In this document: piece by piece, positions 9,631-18,625 of the stretch
How positions within the stretch are numbered: the stretch's first letter is position 1
Layout: the number at the start of each line of letters is the position of its first letter
Source of the DNA: Martelella mediterranea
GTDB taxonomy: Bacteria; Pseudomonadota; Alphaproteobacteria; Rhizobiales; Rhizobiaceae
Length of the DNA stretch: 64,000 nucleotides
NCBI GenBank assembly: GCA_003001975.1
Contig: PVUG01000006.1
Span: 124,001 to 188,000 of the forward strand
Direction of reading: 5' to 3'
Translations under genes and position numbers: made by a program
The notes under the pieces: model-generated
What the model was told of the DNA's origin: nothing
Databases searched by the model: none
The model's input: only the letters and a program-made list of their open reading frames with translations

Positions 9631-11058
9631 ATGAGTTTCAAGGTCGCAATCGTCGGAAGGCCGAATGTCGGCAAATCCACGCTGTTCAACCGTCTGGTCG
9701 GGCAGAAGCTGGCGCTTGTCGATGACACGCCGGGGGTGACGCGCGACCGCAGGCCGGGGGAGGCGCGGCTTTATGACCTGCGCTTCACCATTATCGATAC
9801 GGCCGGGCTTGAAGAGGCGGCGGCCGATACCCTGCCGGGACGCATGCGCGCGCAGACCGAAGCGGCGATTGACGAGGCCGACCTCTCGCTCTTTCTCGTG
9901 GACGCGAAAGCCGGGCTGACGCCCGCCGACAACACGCTTGCGGAACTGCTGCGCCGCCGAGGCAAGCCGGTGGTACTGGTTGCCAACAAGTCGGAAGCCC
10001 GTGGCTCGGATGCCGGCTTTTATGATGCCTTCACCCTCGGTCTTGGCGAACCCTGCCCGATTTCCGCCGAACATGGCCAGGGCCTGACCGATCTGCGCGA
10101 GGCGATCATCGCGGCCATCGGCGAGGATCGCGCTTTCGGTGACGAAGACGACGGCTCGGAGGCTGAAACCGATGTGATGCTGACGCGCGAGGAAGCGGAA
10201 AACCCGGAAGAGGCCGCGCCCTACGACGACAGCAAGCCGCTGAGGGTTGCCATTGTCGGCCGTCCCAATGCCGGCAAGTCGACGCTGATCAACCGTTATC
10301 TCGGCGAAGAACGGTTGCTGACCGGCCCGGAGGCGGGGATTACCCGCGATTCCATTTCGGTGGAGTGGGAATGGCGCGATCGCCCGATCAAGCTGTTCGA
10401 TACGGCCGGCATGCGCCGCAAGGCGAAGGTGGTGGAAAAGCTCGAAAAGCTTTCCGTTTCCGATGCGCTGCGCGCCATCCGCTTTGCCGAATGCGTGGTG
10501 ATCGTGTTTGACGCCACGATCCCGTTTGAAAAACAGGACCTGCAGATCGTTGACCTCGTCATCCGCGAGGGCCGGGCGGCCGTGATTGCCTTCAACAAGT
10601 GGGACATGATCGAGGACCGTCAACAGGTTCTGGCCGATCTGCGCGAAAAGACGGAACGGCTCCTGCCGCAGGCGCGCGGCATTCGCGCCGTGCCGATTTC
10701 GGGCGAGCGGGGCACCGGCCTCGACAAGCTGATGCAGGCCGTCGTCGACACCGACCGCGTTTGGAACCGCCGCATTTCGACGGCGCGGCTCAACCGTTGG
10801 CTCGACAGCCAGACCGTCAGCCATCCGCCGCCCGCCGTTTCCGGCCGGCGCCTCAGGATGAAATACATGACGCAGGTGAAGACCCGCCCGCCGGGCTTCA
10901 TGATTTCCTGCACACGGCCCGATGCGGTGCCGGAAAGCTATATCCGTTATCTGACGAATGGCCTGCGCGCCGATTTCGAGATGCCGGGCGTGCCGATCCG
11001 CATCCATTTCCGCGCCGGTGACAATCCGTTCGAGCACAAGCGCAAGAAGAAGCGCTGA
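9631..11058 (+). CDS. der: Ribosome assembly GTPase Der (EngA)
   Basis: 475 aa with two tandem GTPase domains, which is diagnostic. The first Walker A is GRPNVGKST near residue 9 and the second is GRPNAGKST near residue 208. Each domain also shows a switch motif (DTAGL, DTAGM) and an NKxD-like motif (NKSE in the first, NKWD in the second). The C-terminal KH-like domain ends in a Lys/Arg tail. Der is needed for 50S subunit maturation. The frame extends upstream, but the conserved [12 protein letters not shown] start at 9631 is certain. It ends head-on against the glycosyltransferase gene with no gap. Confidence 0.97.
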   Translation: MSFKVAIVGRPNVGKSTLFNRLVGQKLALVDDTPGVTRDRRPGEARLYDLRFTIIDTAGLEEAAADTLPGRMRAQTEAAIDEADLSLFLVDAKAGLTPADNTLAELLRRRGKPVVLVANKSEARGSDAGFYDAFTLGLGEPCPISAEHGQGLTDLREAIIAAIGEDRAFGDEDDGSEAETDVMLTREEAENPEEAAPYDDSKPLRVAIVGRPNAGKSTLINRYLGEERLLTGPEAGITRDSISVEWEWRDRPIKLFDTAGMRRKAKVVEKLEKLSVSDALRAIRFAECVVIVFDATIPFEKQDLQIVDLVIREGRAAVIAFNKWDMIEDRQQVLADLREKTERLLPQARGIRAVPISGERGTGLDKLMQAVVDTDRVWNRRISTARLNRWLDSQTVSHPPPAVSGRRLRMKYMTQVKTRPPGFMISCTRPDAVPESYIRYLTNGLRADFEMPGVPIRIHFRAGDNPFEHKRKKKR

Positions 11059-12093
11059 TCAGCCATCATGGGCGGTGCGCATATTGTCGTAGAATTGTCC
11101 GGCGGCCGCTTCCCAGGTGTATGTGAGCGCCAGTTCCCGTGCCTTTTCCGGTGAACCGGCAAGCGCCTTCATGCAGGCTGTCTTCAGATCCTCGTCCAGT
11201 GCCCCGGCGCCCTCATGGCCCTCAAGGATGTCGCTCGGGCCGGTTACCGGATAAGCCGCCACGGGCACGCCGCTCGACAGCGCTTCGATGATGGTGTTGC
11301 CGAACGTATCGGTCTTCGAGGTGAATACGAAGACATCGGCTTCGGCATAAGCTTCAGCCAGAGCCTCCCCCTGCAAGACGCCGGTGAAGTGGACGTTGGG
11401 AAACTTTTCCTCCAGCGCCTTGCGCGCCGGCCCGTCGCCGACCACCACAATGCTGCCGGGAAGGTCGAGTTCGAGCAGGGCGGGCAGGTTCTTTTCCACC
11501 GCAACACGCGCGACCGTCAGAAAGATCGGCCGTTGAAGCCCGCCGAACGGCGCCTCCGATTTCGTGCGGGGATGAAACAGCGCATTATCGATGCCGCGGC
11601 TCCAGCGCATCAGGTTGTGGATGCCGCGTTCTTCCAGTTCGCGGGCAAGACTGTCGGTTGCCACCATGCAGCCATTGCCGGAATTGTGGAACCGGCGGAC
11701 GATGCCGTAGAGCATGTCTTTGGGAATCGGCAGGCGGGCTGCGACATATTCGGGAAAACGGGTGTGGTAGCTGGTCGTGAACCGGATGCCGTGTTTCAGG
11801 CAATAGCGCCGCGCCTTGAAGCCGAGCGGCCCTTCCGTGGCGATATGGACGTAATCCGGGGCGCTTTCTTTCATCTTGCGGGCGACCTGGCCGTAGGTGG
11901 CAAGCGCCAGCCGGATTTCGGGATAGGTCGGCATCGGCATCGAGCGAAACAGGTCGGGCGTGATCATGGTGACCGCAACGCCCATCTTCTCCAGTTCGCG
12001 ATTGGTGTTTTCGATCGAGCGGACGACACCGTTGACCTGTGGATGCCAGGCATCGGAAATCAGGGTCAATCGTTTCGTCGTGTGTTCGTCCAC
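11059..12093 (-). CDS. Glycosyltransferase family 4 (GT-B fold)
   Basis: 344 aa. The N-terminal acceptor domain has the SDAWHPQVNGVVRS motif typical of MgtA/PimB-like alpha-mannosyl and sulfoquinovosyl-type GT4 enzymes. The C-terminal donor domain carries VGDGPAR and the E-x7-E motif region (FGNTIIEALSSGVPV). Such enzymes glycosylate lipids or polysaccharides at the membrane face. Donor and acceptor cannot be told from sequence. The first codon is GTG at 12093 with a weak ribosome binding site, so the start may be a few codons off. It is convergent with der and divergent from the alpha-glucosidase gene. Confidence 0.85.
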   Translation of the reverse strand: MDEHTTKRLTLISDAWHPQVNGVVRSIENTNRELEKMGVAVTMITPDLFRSMPMPTYPEIRLALATYGQVARKMKESAPDYVHIATEGPLGFKARRYCLKHGIRFTTSYHTRFPEYVAARLPIPKDMLYGIVRRFHNSGNGCMVATDSLARELEERGIHNLMRWSRGIDNALFHPRTKSEAPFGGLQRPIFLTVARVAVEKNLPALLELDLPGSIVVVGDGPARKALEEKFPNVHFTGVLQGEALAEAYAEADVFVFTSKTDTFGNTIIEALSSGVPVAAYPVTGPSDILEGHEGAGALDEDLKTACMKALAGSPEKARELALTYTWEAAAGQFYDNMRTAHDG

Positions 12094-12202
12094 GTTCGCC
12101 GTCCGATTCTCAAGGGTTGCGCAAAAGCGGTTCAGCCCTGTTATCCAAGGGATGTTACAGCCTTATTACACTGCAATCGTAGCAGAATGCCCTCTTGCGG
12201 AT

Positions 12203-12220
12203 AATGCGCCTTTGCGCATT
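12203..12220. promoter_or_regulatory. Palindrome in the glycosyltransferase/aglA divergent region
   Basis: A perfect inverted repeat, AATGCGC, 4-base spacer, GCGCATT, lies 60 bases before the alpha-glucosidase start. Its size and symmetry are typical of a dimeric repressor operator such as LacI/AglR type. No regulator gene is adjacent, so the binding protein is unknown. A hairpin in the 5' untranslated RNA is the alternative. Confidence 0.4.
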
Positions 12221-12279
12221 TACCGCGCGCTATCCCGGCGATAGGCTGATGGTCAGCAATTTCGAACAGGGACTTTTCC

Positions 12280-13929
12280 ATGACCGGCGAGAAAAACGAA
12301 ACGGCCGACTGGTGGCGCGGCGGCGTCATCTATCAGATCTACCCGCGCTCCTTTCAGGATACCACCGGCGACGGGATCGGCGATCTTCCCGGTATCACGC
12401 GGCGGCTCGGCTATGTCGCCGAACTGGGCGTCGATGCCATCTGGCTGTCGCCCTTCTTCAAGTCGCCGATGGCCGACATGGGCTATGATGTCTCCGACTA
12501 CCGCGATGTCGATCCGATGTTCGGCACGCTGGATGATTTCAGGGCGCTGGTGGCGGAAGCCCACCGGCTGGGGCTGAAGGTGATTATCGATCAGGTGCTC
12601 TCCCACACCTCCGATCAGCATGACTGGTTCAAGGAAAGCCGCAGGAGCAAGGACAATGACAAGGCCGACTGGTTCGTCTGGGCCGATGCCAAGCCGGACG
12701 GAACCGCGCCGAACAACTGGCTGTCGATCTTCGGCGGGCCGGCCTGGGAATGGGACGGCACGCGCAAGCAGTATTACATGCACAATTTCCTCGCCAGCCA
12801 GCCGGACCTCAACTTCCATTGCGAAGCCGTGCAGGATGCGCTTTTGGAAACCGTGCGCTTCTGGCTGGAACTGGGCGTCGATGGCTTCCGTCTGGACACG
12901 GTGAACTATTATTTCTGCGATGAAAAACTGCGCGACAATCCGGCGGTCGACGGCAAGCTCGGCCCGGTCGGGCTCGATGCGCCGGATGTGAACCCCTATG
13001 GTTTCCAGCAGCATATCTATGACAAGACGCGACCGGAAAATATCGGCTTCCTCCAGCGCTTCCGTGCGCTGCTGGATGAATACGACCAACGCACATCGGT
13101 GGGCGAGGTGGGTGACGGCGCGCGTTCGCTGAAGACCGTTGCCGCCTACACCTCCGGCAATGACAAGCTGCACATGTGCTATACCTTCGATTTTCTGGGG
13201 CCGAATTTCTCGCCCGCGCATATTCGCGAATGCGTCGAGAACTACTTTGCCACGGTGAAGGACGGCTGGGTGTGCTGGGCGTTTTCCAACCACGATGTCG
13301 ATCGCCACGTCTCGCGTTTTGCCGAAACCGAAGCGGAGCGGGAGCCGGTAGCACGGCTGGCGATCTCCGTACTGGCCACGCTGCGCGGTTCCGTCTGCCT
13401 CTATCAGGGCGAGGAGCTGGGGCTGCCGCAGGCCGAGATCGCCTTTGAAGATCTGCGCGACCCCTACGGCATCCGCTTCTGGCCGTCCTTCAAGGGACGT
13501 GACGGCTGCCGTACGCCGATGCCGTGGAGCAATGTCGCCCCGCATGCCGGCTTCACCACCGCCGACAAACCTTGGCTGCCAGTGCCGCCGGAGCATCTGC
13601 CGCTTTCGGTGTTCGAACAGGCGCCGGAACCGGATACGGTCTACAATCACTACCGCGCGGTGCTGTCCTTCAGGGCCGAGCATGATGTTCTGTTCGACGG
13701 CGATATCACCTTCATCGACAGCGACAATGAAGACGTGCTGATGTTTACGCGCGAAAAGAACGGAAAGACGCTGCTGTTCGTCTACAATTTCGCCGACACG
13801 CCGCAATCCGTGCCGCTGCAGATCGCGCTTGAACATGTCGATACCCTAGACCTGCCGGGCATGACCGGCGTGTTGAACGAGACCCATGTGGACCTCGGGG
13901 CATTCGACGGCTTCTGCGCGAAACTGTGA
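12280..13929 (+). CDS. aglA: GH13 alpha-glucosidase (AglA-like)
   Basis: 549 aa cytoplasmic alpha-glucosidase of glycoside hydrolase family 13, hydrolysing alpha-linked glucosides such as sucrose, maltose or trehalulose. The start WWRGGVIYQIYPRSFQD is typical of the oligo-1,6-glucosidase subfamily. Catalytic residues are visible: nucleophile Asp206 (GFRLD), acid/base Glu276 (VGEVGD) and Asp339 (SNHDVDR). There is no signal peptide. In S. meliloti aglA sits in the aglEFGAK uptake operon. Here no transporter genes are adjacent, so substrate import must be encoded elsewhere. An aldose epimerase-like gene is convergent immediately downstream. Confidence 0.9.
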   Translation: MTGEKNETADWWRGGVIYQIYPRSFQDTTGDGIGDLPGITRRLGYVAELGVDAIWLSPFFKSPMADMGYDVSDYRDVDPMFGTLDDFRALVAEAHRLGLKVIIDQVLSHTSDQHDWFKESRRSKDNDKADWFVWADAKPDGTAPNNWLSIFGGPAWEWDGTRKQYYMHNFLASQPDLNFHCEAVQDALLETVRFWLELGVDGFRLDTVNYYFCDEKLRDNPAVDGKLGPVGLDAPDVNPYGFQQHIYDKTRPENIGFLQRFRALLDEYDQRTSVGEVGDGARSLKTVAAYTSGNDKLHMCYTFDFLGPNFSPAHIRECVENYFATVKDGWVCWAFSNHDVDRHVSRFAETEAEREPVARLAISVLATLRGSVCLYQGEELGLPQAEIAFEDLRDPYGIRFWPSFKGRDGCRTPMPWSNVAPHAGFTTADKPWLPVPPEHLPLSVFEQAPEPDTVYNHYRAVLSFRAEHDVLFDGDITFIDSDNEDVLMFTREKNGKTLLFVYNFADTPQSVPLQIALEHVDTLDLPGMTGVLNETHVDLGAFDGFCAKL

Positions 13930-13935
13930 GGGGCG

Positions 13936-14808
13936 TCAGGCGTCGATGGTGACGCTGTAGGTAAATCGCGCGCTTTCCCCGGGCGCCAGAATTTTGGTCG
14001 ACGGGCGGTCCTCGAGGGCCGCCCCCTTGCCATGGGCGGCGGCCATGCCATGCCAGGGCTCGACGCAGATGTAAGGCGCGCCGGGCTTGGTCCACAGCGC
14101 CAGATTGGGCAGGCCTTCGAATGCGAACTGCAGGTCGGGGCCGTCTTCCGCGCTGAAGGTCAGGCGGTCGCCGGCGCCTTCCGGAAAGATCATCGCATCG
14201 TCTTCGAAATAGTCATGGTCGAGGGCAAGGATGCCCTTTGAAAAGGGGGAGGGCAGTGGCGTCAGGTCGATAAGCCCGCCGCGCAGACGGACCATTGCCG
14301 GTTCGGCGCGGTTTGCGAGCGTGATGTGGTGGACATGGCCCTTGGTCATGCCCGGCATCGGCCAGCAAAAGGCCGGATGAAAGCCGAAACCGAAGGGCAT
14401 CGGCTTGTCATCGGTGTTTTCAACCGTTGCAGAGACGGTAAGCGTCTTGCCCTCGAGGGTATGCTCGACCGTAAGCCGGAAGGCGAAGGGATAGGCGGTT
14501 CGTGTTTCCGCTGAATCCGTCAGGACGAAACGGCAGCGTGTTTCACTGCTTTCGGCAAGTTCAAACGTGCTGCGCCGCGCAAAACCGTGCTGTTTCATGA
14601 CGAAGCTTTCGCCGCCGATTTCGACCCGGTCATCGGGCGCCTTGCCGACAATCGGAAACAGGATCGGCGCGCGCCCGGTCCAGAATTCCGGGTCGCCGTT
14701 CCAGAGCCATTGCCGCCCGTCTGCGGTTGCAATCGACTGTGTCTCGGCGCCAAGCGGCGAAACGGTGACGGTCAGTGCGTCGTTTGCAATGCGGATGGCG
14801 TCTGTCAT
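13936..14808 (-). CDS. Aldose 1-epimerase family protein
   Basis: 290 aa, a galactose mutarotase-fold protein of the LacX/aldose-epimerase-like branch. Motifs seen are RAPILFPIVGK near the N-terminus, KQHGFARRS, FGFHPAF and CVEPWHGM near the C-terminus. It probably interconverts sugar or sugar-phosphate anomers. The ATG at 14808 is preferred because a GAGG ribosome binding site precedes it and homologues start there, although the frame is open to 14898. The stop lies 6 bases past the convergent aglA stop, and a sugar role fits that neighbour. Confidence 0.85.
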   Translation of the reverse strand: MTDAIRIANDALTVTVSPLGAETQSIATADGRQWLWNGDPEFWTGRAPILFPIVGKAPDDRVEIGGESFVMKQHGFARRSTFELAESSETRCRFVLTDSAETRTAYPFAFRLTVEHTLEGKTLTVSATVENTDDKPMPFGFGFHPAFCWPMPGMTKGHVHHITLANRAEPAMVRLRGGLIDLTPLPSPFSKGILALDHDYFEDDAMIFPEGAGDRLTFSAEDGPDLQFAFEGLPNLALWTKPGAPYICVEPWHGMAAAHGKGAALEDRPSTKILAPGESARFTYSVTIDA

Positions 14809-14903
14809 GACGGGGACCTCGTTTTGTACCGTTTGGGCCGTGGGGGGGCGTCGCGGGGTGAAGCATTGCGGCGGGCCTCCTGTCAGGCCCCGCCGCACTG
14901 CGA

Positions 14904-16232
14904 TCAGATATTGTTCATCAGCACGGTGCGGAGCTTGTCGAACAGCTCGTCGATCTCGCTTTTCGAGATGATCAGCGGCGGCGACAGCGCGATGATATCG
15001 CCCGTGGTGCGGATCAGAAGGCCGTCCTCATAGGCCTTGAGGAAGGCGGAGAAGGCGCGTTTGGTCGGCTCGCCGGCAATCGGCTCCAGTTCGATGGCGC
15101 CGATCAGGCCAAGATTGCGGATGTCGATGACATGCGGGCAGTCCTTCAGGCTGTGAAGCTGCTCTTCCCAGTAAGGCGCAAGTTCCTGCGCGCGGGTCAG
15201 CAGCCCTTCCTCCTGATAGGTCTCCAGCGTGGCAAGCCCCGCGGCCGATGCGATCGGATTGCCCGAATAGGTATAGCCGTGCATGAACTCGATCATATGC
15301 TCGGGGCCGTTCATGAAGGCGTCGTGGATCTCGTCCCTGACGAATACGGCCCCCATGGGGATAACACCGTTGGTGAGCCCCTTGGCGGTGGTCATGATGT
15401 CCGGCGTCACGCCGAAATATTCGGCCGCAAACGGTGCGCCGACACGACCGAAGCCGGTGATCACCTCATCGAAGATCAGCAGGATGCCGTATTTGTCGCA
15501 GATATTGCGCAGGCGCTGGAGATAGCCCTTCGGCGGGATGAGAACGCCGGTGGAGCCGGCCACAGGCTCGACGATGACGGCGGCAACCGTGGACGGATCA
15601 TGCAGGGCAACGATCCGCTCCAGCGCATCGGCGAGATCGGCGCCGTGCTCGGGCTGGCCCTTGGTGAAGGCATTGGCGTCCGGCAGGTGGGTGTGGGGGA
15701 TGTGATCGACACCGGTCAAAAGCGTGCCGAACATCTTGCGGTTCGAAACAATGCCGCCGACCGACGTGCCGCCGAAATTGATGCCGTGATAGCCGCGTTC
15801 GCGGCCGATCAGGCGGAAACGCTCGCCCTGGCCCTTCACCCGGTGATAGGCCAACGCCATTTTCAGGGCCGTATCGACGGATTCCGAACCGGAATTGGTA
15901 TAGAAGACATGGCCCATGCCTTCCGGCGCCAGTTCGACAAGCCGGTTGGCCAGCTCGAAGGCCTTGGGGTGGCCGAGCTGAAAGGCCGGGGCATAATCCA
16001 GCTCTCCGGCCTGGGCGCGGATCGCCTCGGTGATCTTCGGCCGGCAATGCCCGGCATTGACGCACCACAGGCCCGCCGTGCCATCCAGCACCGTGCGGCC
16101 GTCGACGGTGGTGTAATACATGTCCTTCGCCGAGGCGAACATGCGTGGCGCCTGTTTGAACTGCCGGTTTGCAGTAAACGGCATCCAGAAGGCTTCAAGA
16201 TTGTTGGGTACGACGGCGCTACGATCCGACAT
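14904..16232 (-). CDS. Omega-amino acid:pyruvate aminotransferase (class III)
   Basis: 442 aa, class III PLP aminotransferase resembling beta-alanine:pyruvate transaminase. It has the FYTNSGSESVDTALK phosphate-binding region, LIFDEVITGFGR with the PLP-contacting Asp, and the PLP-binding Lys in TTAKGLTNG. The reaction moves an omega-amino group from beta-alanine or a related amine to pyruvate. The ATG at 16232 is preferred over the GTG at 16244 because GGAG sits about 8 bases upstream of it. The gene lies about 95 bases upstream of the epimerase start, so cotranscription is possible. Confidence 0.88.
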   Translation of the reverse strand: MSDRSAVVPNNLEAFWMPFTANRQFKQAPRMFASAKDMYYTTVDGRTVLDGTAGLWCVNAGHCRPKITEAIRAQAGELDYAPAFQLGHPKAFELANRLVELAPEGMGHVFYTNSGSESVDTALKMALAYHRVKGQGERFRLIGRERGYHGINFGGTSVGGIVSNRKMFGTLLTGVDHIPHTHLPDANAFTKGQPEHGADLADALERIVALHDPSTVAAVIVEPVAGSTGVLIPPKGYLQRLRNICDKYGILLIFDEVITGFGRVGAPFAAEYFGVTPDIMTTAKGLTNGVIPMGAVFVRDEIHDAFMNGPEHMIEFMHGYTYSGNPIASAAGLATLETYQEEGLLTRAQELAPYWEEQLHSLKDCPHVIDIRNLGLIGAIELEPIAGEPTKRAFSAFLKAYEDGLLIRTTGDIIALSPPLIISKSEIDELFDKLRTVLMNNI

Positions 16233-16316
16233 GAGCTGCTCCACAAAAGAAAGTGACCCGTTTTGCCGGGCCAGCTGTTTTTTAAATTGTCGTGGAGCAC
16301 GTTATCAGCGGATGAA

Positions 16317-16370
16317 GCGCCGTCAAGCAGTAAGACGGCGCGCACGGGGCCTTGTGGCGGCCCGTTTTTT
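16317..16370. terminator. Two adjacent GC-rich hairpins, one with a T6 tail on the plus strand
   Basis: GCGCCGTC/GACGGCGC (16317-16324 and 16334-16341, loop 9) is followed by a GGGCC/GGCCC stem (16347-16363) and six T residues at 16365-16370. The region lies just beyond the 3' end of the minus-strand ArsR gene and could stop its transcript. The T-run faces the other way, however, and would serve a plus-strand transcript. Confidence 0.4.
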
Positions 16371-16397
16371 CAAAGTCGCTTCCGGCTCGGTGTCGCA

Positions 16398-16721
16398 TCA
16401 CCCCGTCAGGGTATCGCGCCAGTTCGGCTGATCGTCATAAATGTCGTCGAGGGTCTCGAGCAGCTTGCGCACGGGTTCGGCATGGGTGCTGTAGTAAATG
16501 GTCTGCGCTTCCCGCCGGGTTTCCACGAGGTTTTGCGAGCGCAACTTTGAGAGGTGCTGGGACAAGGCCGACTGGCTGAGGCCGACACGGTTGGCAAGCG
16601 CACCTACGGGCATCTCGTTCTCGATCAATACGCACAAAATCTGAAGCCGTTTCGGATTGGCCATTGCCGAAAGCAGGCCTGCTGCAATGGCGGTTTTGTC
16701 CATTTGTGTATCTGCGGTCAC
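16398..16721 (-). CDS. ArsR family transcriptional regulator (NolR-like)
   Basis: 107 aa winged-helix repressor. The recognition region VGLSQSALSQHLSKLR and wing TRREAQTIYYS match the NolR/BigR-like branch of the ArsR family. It has a single cysteine (Cys30) and lacks the ELCVCDL metal site, so classical metal sensing is unlikely. The chosen start is GTG at 16721, preceded by AAGGA at a 10-base spacing; the ATG at 16703 has no ribosome binding site. A TACAC/GTGTA palindrome lies 59 bases upstream. Targets are unknown. Confidence 0.85.
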   Translation of the reverse strand: MTADTQMDKTAIAAGLLSAMANPKRLQILCVLIENEMPVGALANRVGLSQSALSQHLSKLRSQNLVETRREAQTIYYSTHAEPVRKLLETLDDIYDDQPNWRDTLTG

Positions 16722-16779
16722 GATGATGTTTCCTTTGTTGATTTCGGCGCCAAGTAATTTCTGTATCCGCTGAAAAACT

Positions 16780-16793
16780 TACACAAGTGTGTA
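16780..16793. promoter_or_regulatory. Short palindrome upstream of the ArsR gene
   Basis: TACAC, 4-base spacer AAGT, then GTGTA, within an AT-rich stretch 59 bases before the ArsR start codon. ArsR-family repressors usually autoregulate through a short imperfect palindrome near their own promoter, so this is a candidate operator. The arms are only 5 bases, so chance is possible. Confidence 0.35.
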
Positions 16794-16812
16794 TTGAAAA
16801 GTAATGCGAAAT

Positions 16813-17523
16813 TTAGGGTATTTTTTCGACTATATCACGGACAAATGTAAAAACATCATCATGGTTTTCGGCAGTTTTAGCAAATTCTGATCTTTCTGTT
16901 GCGCCTCCTTTTTTAATATAGATACCCTCAGGATCGATGGTTGTGAGCGTGTATTCTTTCTTTTTGGCTTTTTCGAATATGACTTCTGCATGCTTTTTTG
17001 CATAAGCGAGGTCAAACCATTGATATGCCGTCAATGCATTCGGCCTGACGATATCCGTCCCCTCCAGAAAGTAGGCCTTGCCGAAGCCGCCATTGAGATT
17101 GGCCGATACCGGCTCCAGGCGGAGCAGGTTGAAATCGGGGAAGTCTATGTAATTTTTTGCTTTCTTATGGAGGTCGAGAAAACGCTGACGCAGCCTTTCA
17201 TGGTGGTCGCTTTCCCGTATGACGGGGCTTACATGGCAGCGCGTGGTCAGTCGGGGATGGGCGAGCGGGTCGCCTTTGCCGGGCTCGCCCGTCAGGAGCG
17301 ACACCCGTGGATCGCGTTCCATCGCCTGTGTGTGGACAGAAAGGCGGGAAACGAGAATCACCGGTGTGCCGTCAATATCCGTTGCCAGCAGCACGCGGCT
17401 TGCCAAAGGAAAACCGGTCTCCGGTTCGTTCACGGCCAAAGCGGCAAAAGGCGCTTCGCGAATGAGCTTCCGGGCGAGGGTTCGTGCCGCATCATCGGTT
17501 TCGCGCAGGACGTTCTGGTTCAT
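16813..17523 (-). CDS. HugZ-like pyridoxamine 5'-phosphate oxidase-fold protein
   Basis: 236 aa. The N-terminal split-barrel FMN-binding-like domain (ASRVLLATDIDGTPVILVS) is followed by a C-terminal DUF2470-like part, as in the HugZ/HutZ haem oxygenase family. Members degrade haem or bind haem and flavin; activity here is unproven. The start ATG overlaps the stop codon of the upstream ABC ATPase gene (ATGA), so translation is probably coupled. The last 60 or so codons (16813-17010) are strikingly AT-rich and Lys-rich compared with the rest of the gene and the window. Confidence 0.85.
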   Translation of the reverse strand: MNQNVLRETDDAARTLARKLIREAPFAALAVNEPETGFPLASRVLLATDIDGTPVILVSRLSVHTQAMERDPRVSLLTGEPGKGDPLAHPRLTTRCHVSPVIRESDHHERLRQRFLDLHKKAKNYIDFPDFNLLRLEPVSANLNGGFGKAYFLEGTDIVRPNALTAYQWFDLAYAKKHAEVIFEKAKKKEYTLTTIDPEGIYIKKGGATERSEFAKTAENHDDVFTFVRDIVEKIP

Positions 17524-18590
17524 CGGGAAACCTCGTTCGGGTCCGGTGCCGGCCGCTGTCCGCCAAGATGGGCCATCACATCGCTCTCGGTGATCGTTCC
17601 GGTAATCCGGCCGCGGTCGATGACCGCGATCACGCCCGGCCGTTCGGCAAACGCGCGCAACAGCAAAGCGATGGATGTCTGCGGCTTGACCGTTGCCGAA
17701 ACCCGGGTCTCGAGCCGGGAGCGGTCGGTCACGGGCTGCATGATATCCTCCGCCGTCAGCACGGCGAACTGGTTGGTGCGGGCAACGAACTGGGCAATAT
17801 AATCGTTTGCCGGCGCCCTGATGATGTCACGCGGCGTTCCTGTCTGGACGATCTTGCCGGCCTGCATGATCGCAATCCGGTTGCCGAGCTTGATGGCCTC
17901 GTCGAGATCGTGGCTGACAAACAGGATGGTTTTCTTCAGCCGTTGCTGCAGCGAAAGCAGTCCGTCCTGAAGATGGGCGCGGATCAGGGGATCGAGTGCG
18001 GAAAACGGTTCGTCCATGAGCAGAACCGGGGCGCCGGTCGCCAGCGCGCGCGCCAGCCCGACGCGCTGCTGCATGCCGCCGGAAAGCGAATGGATCGGCT
18101 GATCGGCCCAGTCGGAAAGGCCGACCAGCGCCAGCTGTTCTTCAACCCGCTCGCGCCTTTGCCTGCCGCTGATGCCCGCAAGCTCAAGCCCGAAGCCGAC
18201 ATTTTCGGCCACGCTGCGCCAGGGCAGCAGGGCGAATTGCTGGAAGACCATCGATACGGAACGGCTTCTGAGCGCCTGCAGGGCGCGGTTTCCGTCCTTG
18301 TATGGCGCGACCGGCCCGCTGTCGGTGTGCACGACCACGTTGCCGCGGGTGACCGGCGCCAGTCCGTTCACAGCGCGCAGCAGGGTCGATTTGCCGGACC
18401 CGGAAAGGCCCATCAGCACGACGATCTCGCCTTCGCCGATGGTGAGCGACGCATTGCTGACGCCGACGATATTGCCGGTCCTGCGCTGGATATCGTCGCG
18501 CGAAAGCCCGGCATCAATCAGCGGCAGGGCCCGGCGGGGACGCCTGCCAAAAACGATGTCGATATTGTGGAGCTCCACAGCCTTGTTCAT
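17520..18590 (-). CDS. choV: Choline/glycine betaine-type ABC transporter ATP-binding protein
   Basis: 356 aa. It has Walker A GLSGSGKST, signature LSGGMQQR, Walker B VLLMDEPFSALDP, and a C-terminal CBS-like region. The N-terminal insert ahead of Walker A (residues about 10-40, IVFGRRPRRALPLIDAG) is characteristic of the OpuA/ProV/ChoV group. It powers uptake of choline or betaine. No permease (choW) or binding protein (choX) gene is adjacent, which is unusual. The ATG at 18590 matches family starts but has a poor ribosome binding site. The 3' end overlaps the HugZ-like gene by 3 bases. Confidence 0.82.
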   Translation of the reverse strand: MNKAVELHNIDIVFGRRPRRALPLIDAGLSRDDIQRRTGNIVGVSNASLTIGEGEIVVLMGLSGSGKSTLLRAVNGLAPVTRGNVVVHTDSGPVAPYKDGNRALQALRSRSVSMVFQQFALLPWRSVAENVGFGLELAGISGRQRRERVEEQLALVGLSDWADQPIHSLSGGMQQRVGLARALATGAPVLLMDEPFSALDPLIRAHLQDGLLSLQQRLKKTILFVSHDLDEAIKLGNRIAIMQAGKIVQTGTPRDIIRAPANDYIAQFVARTNQFAVLTAEDIMQPVTDRSRLETRVSATVKPQTSIALLLRAFAERPGVIAVIDRGRITGTITESDVMAHLGGQRPAPDPNEVSR

Positions 18591-18625
18591 GGAAGAACTT
18601 TCGAAGCAGATCACGGATATTGGGT

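Noticed and set aside
9574-11037. 487-codon open frame opposite der
   Set aside because: Shadow of the der coding strand; composition is rich in His, Arg and Gly without domain features.
12253-13836. 527-codon open frame opposite the alpha-glucosidase gene
   Set aside because: Antisense shadow; the plus strand carries intact GH13 catalytic residues.
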